This document shows, one piece after another, positions 61,872-64,000 of a stretch of DNA of 64,000 bases. A model generated the notes under the pieces. The model was given only the letters and a program-made list of their open reading frames with translations. It searched no databases and had not been told where the DNA came from. Made by a program: the position numbers and the translations under genes. The DNA is from Pedobacter sp. PAMC26386 (GTDB lineage: Bacteria > Bacteroidota > Bacteroidia > Sphingobacteriales > Sphingobacteriaceae): contig CP060294.1 in NCBI GenBank assembly GCA_014302835.1, positions 3,001,067 through 3,065,066 of the forward strand, given 5' to 3'. The stretch's first letter is position 1, and every line of letters begins with the position of its first letter.

Positions 61872-63434
61872 ATGGATCGTAAACAGTTTATCAAAAGCAA
61901 TATCGTACTAGGCATCGGGCTGACCACTTCAAAATTAGGATCAGCCTTTCCCCTTCCTTCCAATAAAGAAGCTGAACATCATCGTGTAATTGTGATTGGT
62001 ACTGGTTATGGTGCTGCTGTTGCAGCGTTACGCCTGGCCGAAAAGGGAATCAAAGTACTTATGCTTGAAATGGGTATGGACTGGCCAGCCAGTAAAGATC
62101 ATAACACTTTCTCTAAACTCATCTTTCCGGACAAACGTTCTACCTGGTTAAAATCACATAGCATTCTTCCCTTCGCCAACGTATTTAACTTTAAAAAATA
62201 TACTGGTGTACTGGACAGGATGGATTTCGAGAACTTAAAGATTTATGTTGGCAGAGGTGTCGGTGGAGGCTCTCTGGTTAATGGTGGCATGGCTGTAGTT
62301 CCTAAAAGAACTTATTTTGAAAGCATCCTTCCGGAAATCAATGCTAATGAGATGTATGAAAAGTACTTCCCCCTGGCAAATCGAATGTTGAAAGTCAATT
62401 CTATTTCACCAGATTTTTTCGAATCTACCCCTTACTATAAATTTACTAGAACGGCAAGAGATCAGGCCCACAAAGCGGGTTATAAGACTGTTTTTGTACC
62501 TAATGTATATGATTTTGGGTACATGGAAAAAGAGAGTAGAAAGGAGGTTTATCAATCGGCTTTAAATGGCGAGGTCGTCTATGGAAATAACGCAGGGAAA
62601 CAAAGTTTAGACAAGACTTATCTTGCCGCAGCGTTAAAAACAAACAAGGTTGAAATCAGGCCGCTGCATTGTGTAAAATCTATTTATAAAACGGATACTG
62701 GATATCGGTTAGCGGTTGATAAAATTAATACCGAAGGGAATACAGAGTTTGCTCAGGATTTCAATTGCGACTACCTGTTTGTTTGTGCAGGCAGTATGGG
62801 AACCTCAGGATTAATGGTTAAAGCAAAAGCTACCAGAACTTTACCTGCACTCCACGATGAAGTTGGTAAAGGATGGGGAAATAACGGAAATGTAATGGCC
62901 GGCCGGAACTTCATTAAACAAGGTACTGGAGGTAAACAGTCCTGTATTCCAACTATGGCTATTGATGACTGGGACAATACAGCACATCCGGTTTTTGCCG
63001 AAATTTCACCTATGCCAATGAAAATGGAAACCTGGACTTCTTTATACCTTGCGATCACTAAAAACAACAACCGCGGACATTTTAGTTATGATGCACTGAC
63101 GAATAAAGTTCTTTTAAAAATACCCGAAGATTTTAGCACAGCTGCAATGGCTACAGTAAAACAGCTCATGGATAAACTAAACAAGGAAAATGGAGGCACA
63201 TACGCTCGTTTGTTATTTAAGAACGGGATTAACGGAGATATTTGTTATCACCCTTTAGGAGGCTGCGTAATAGGTAAAGCGACAGATTTATATGGCAGGT
63301 TTAAGGGTTATCATCAATTGTATACCTGCGATGGTTCATTATTGCCAGGTAGTACTGGGGTAAATCCATTTGTTACGATTACAGCGCTCGCAGAGCGAAA
63401 TATAGAAAAGATCATCTCTGAAGATTTTGAATAG
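61872..63434 (+). CDS. cholesterol oxidase-type GMC flavoenzyme (class I)
   Basis: A 520-residue FAD enzyme with a signal-like N-terminus (first 25 residues) and dinucleotide loop VIGTGYGAAVAAL at about 41-53. It follows Streptomyces class I cholesterol oxidase throughout: LDRMDFENLKIYVGRGVGGGSLVNGGMAVVPKR in pieces, YGNNAGKQSLDKTYLAAAL, and SLYLAITKN. Catalytic residues Glu377 (FAEIS), His460 (CYHPLGG) and Asn498 (GVNPFVT) keep the 38-residue His-Asn spacing of Glu361/His447/Asn485. Class I enzymes oxidise 3-beta-hydroxysteroids and isomerise the double bond. Sterol may not be the substrate in this bacterium. Confidence 0.85.
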   Translation: MDRKQFIKSNIVLGIGLTTSKLGSAFPLPSNKEAEHHRVIVIGTGYGAAVAALRLAEKGIKVLMLEMGMDWPASKDHNTFSKLIFPDKRSTWLKSHSILPFANVFNFKKYTGVLDRMDFENLKIYVGRGVGGGSLVNGGMAVVPKRTYFESILPEINANEMYEKYFPLANRMLKVNSISPDFFESTPYYKFTRTARDQAHKAGYKTVFVPNVYDFGYMEKESRKEVYQSALNGEVVYGNNAGKQSLDKTYLAAALKTNKVEIRPLHCVKSIYKTDTGYRLAVDKINTEGNTEFAQDFNCDYLFVCAGSMGTSGLMVKAKATRTLPALHDEVGKGWGNNGNVMAGRNFIKQGTGGKQSCIPTMAIDDWDNTAHPVFAEISPMPMKMETWTSLYLAITKNNNRGHFSYDALTNKVLLKIPEDFSTAAMATVKQLMDKLNKENGGTYARLLFKNGINGDICYHPLGGCVIGKATDLYGRFKGYHQLYTCDGSLLPGSTGVNPFVTITALAERNIEKIISEDFE

Positions 63435-63535
63435 CTATGGATGTTGTCCTTGTTATTAGAACAATTACATATAGCAAAACAAAGTCTGATACAATTTGAT
63501 AAGACAAGTAAAACCTGTAATTTAGGCACCAATAG

Positions 63536-63922
63536 ATGAAAAAGAGTATCGTCATATTGCTGCTTTCTTTATTTCTGGTTTCAACAACTGAACTTTCTCA
63601 GTTATTGAAACTACCCTTGCTGGTGGAACATTATATCCAACATAAGAAACAGAACAAGAACCTAACAGTATGGCAATTTTTATGCATTCACTATGCTCAT
63701 GGAGATGTAAGAGATGCAGATTATGATCAGGACATGAAACTTCCTTTCAAGACCTCCGATCATTACAGCAACTCCCAGTTAGTCGCTATTCCACCCCTTC
63801 CATGTATTTCATTAGTCTTAAATCTACCAATTATAAGGACGACTATGTTTAGTGGAAATATACTGTCAAAGAAGCCCTCAGCCCATCTCTCTGCCATCTG
63901 GCAACCCCCCAAATCCGCTTAG
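63536..63922 (+). CDS. small exported hypothetical protein
   Basis: A 128-residue protein with a signal-like N-terminus (MKKSIVILLLSLFLVSTTELS) and LLVEHYIQHKKQNKNL, a pattern seen in small Bacteroidota proteins that often sit beside heavy-metal efflux genes. The next stretch carries DADYDQDMKLPFKT and a hydrophobic tail. Function unknown. Confidence 0.6.
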   Translation: MKKSIVILLLSLFLVSTTELSQLLKLPLLVEHYIQHKKQNKNLTVWQFLCIHYAHGDVRDADYDQDMKLPFKTSDHYSNSQLVAIPPLPCISLVLNLPIIRTTMFSGNILSKKPSAHLSAIWQPPKSA

Positions 63923-64000
63923 CCATTTCCTGATTTTATAAATTCCAATGGATACACTAGTTGTAGTGATTCCCTATGGACTTATTTTAAATTAAATAAT

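Overview
The window looks like chromosomal DNA of a Sphingobacteriaceae bacterium (Bacteroidota), most like Pedobacter. This rests on SusC/SusD outer-membrane pairs, AT-rich intergenic DNA, Bacteroidota-type class I lanthipeptide leader, LytTR/His_kinase pairs, weak Shine-Dalgarno signals and a 52-residue L34 with the family-typical sequence. I saw no tRNA, rRNA, CRISPR array, insertion sequence or phage gene.

Layout. 1-8.6 kb: housekeeping genes (end of an outer-membrane barrel gene, priA, a DUF423 gene, tsaB, and rpmH-rnpA-yidD), with an odd 11-bp periodic repeat and long inverted repeat near 3.6 kb. 8.7-11.3 kb: a LiaF-like membrane protein with a LytS-type kinase and LytTR regulator. 11.8-22.2 kb: a class I lanthipeptide cluster: TonB-dependent barrel, precursor, hairpin terminator/attenuator, luciferase-like flavin enzyme, LanC, full-length LanB, and C39-peptidase ABC exporter. 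22.3-25.9 kb: ChaN-like protein, mscL, rpoN, and a receiver protein. 26.0-31.5 kb: a tightly overlapping operon of ThiF-like enzyme, GNAT-like enzyme, 7TM sensor kinase, receiver-kinase and receiver. 31.5-40.6 kb: aldolase, regulators, small envelope proteins, and a PAS protein without a kinase ATPase domain.

40.7-45.0 kb is the most striking region. A divergent locus holds a molybdopterin reductase, a b-type cytochrome and a thioredoxin-like protein on one side, and an ECF sigma factor, zinc anti-sigma factor, secreted Lys-Met-repeat peptide and peroxiredoxin on the other. Three promoters share the same bipartite motif (TTGTAAGG, 15 bp, CGACWAW) and drive the two arms and the Met-rich gene. 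The gene set resembles the SigF/NrsF-MrpX-YedY1/YedZ1 hypochlorite-defence system described in Azospira suillum, so I read it as a Bacteroidota version of a methionine-sink and reductase system.

45.1-49.2 kb: a TsdA-like dihaem cytochrome c, secreted DsrE protein and ModA-like binding protein, then a fluoride-type CLC antiporter preceded by a recognisable fluoride riboswitch. 49.3-61.7 kb: a glycan-utilisation locus with GH29 fucosidase, GH109-type glycosidase, SusC/SusD, a DUF3472 lipoprotein, a LacI regulator with three CAAACGTTTG operators, and a NahK-like sugar 1-kinase; together these suit fucosylated, GalNAc-containing host-type glycans. 61.9-63.9 kb: a class I cholesterol oxidase homologue and a small exported protein.
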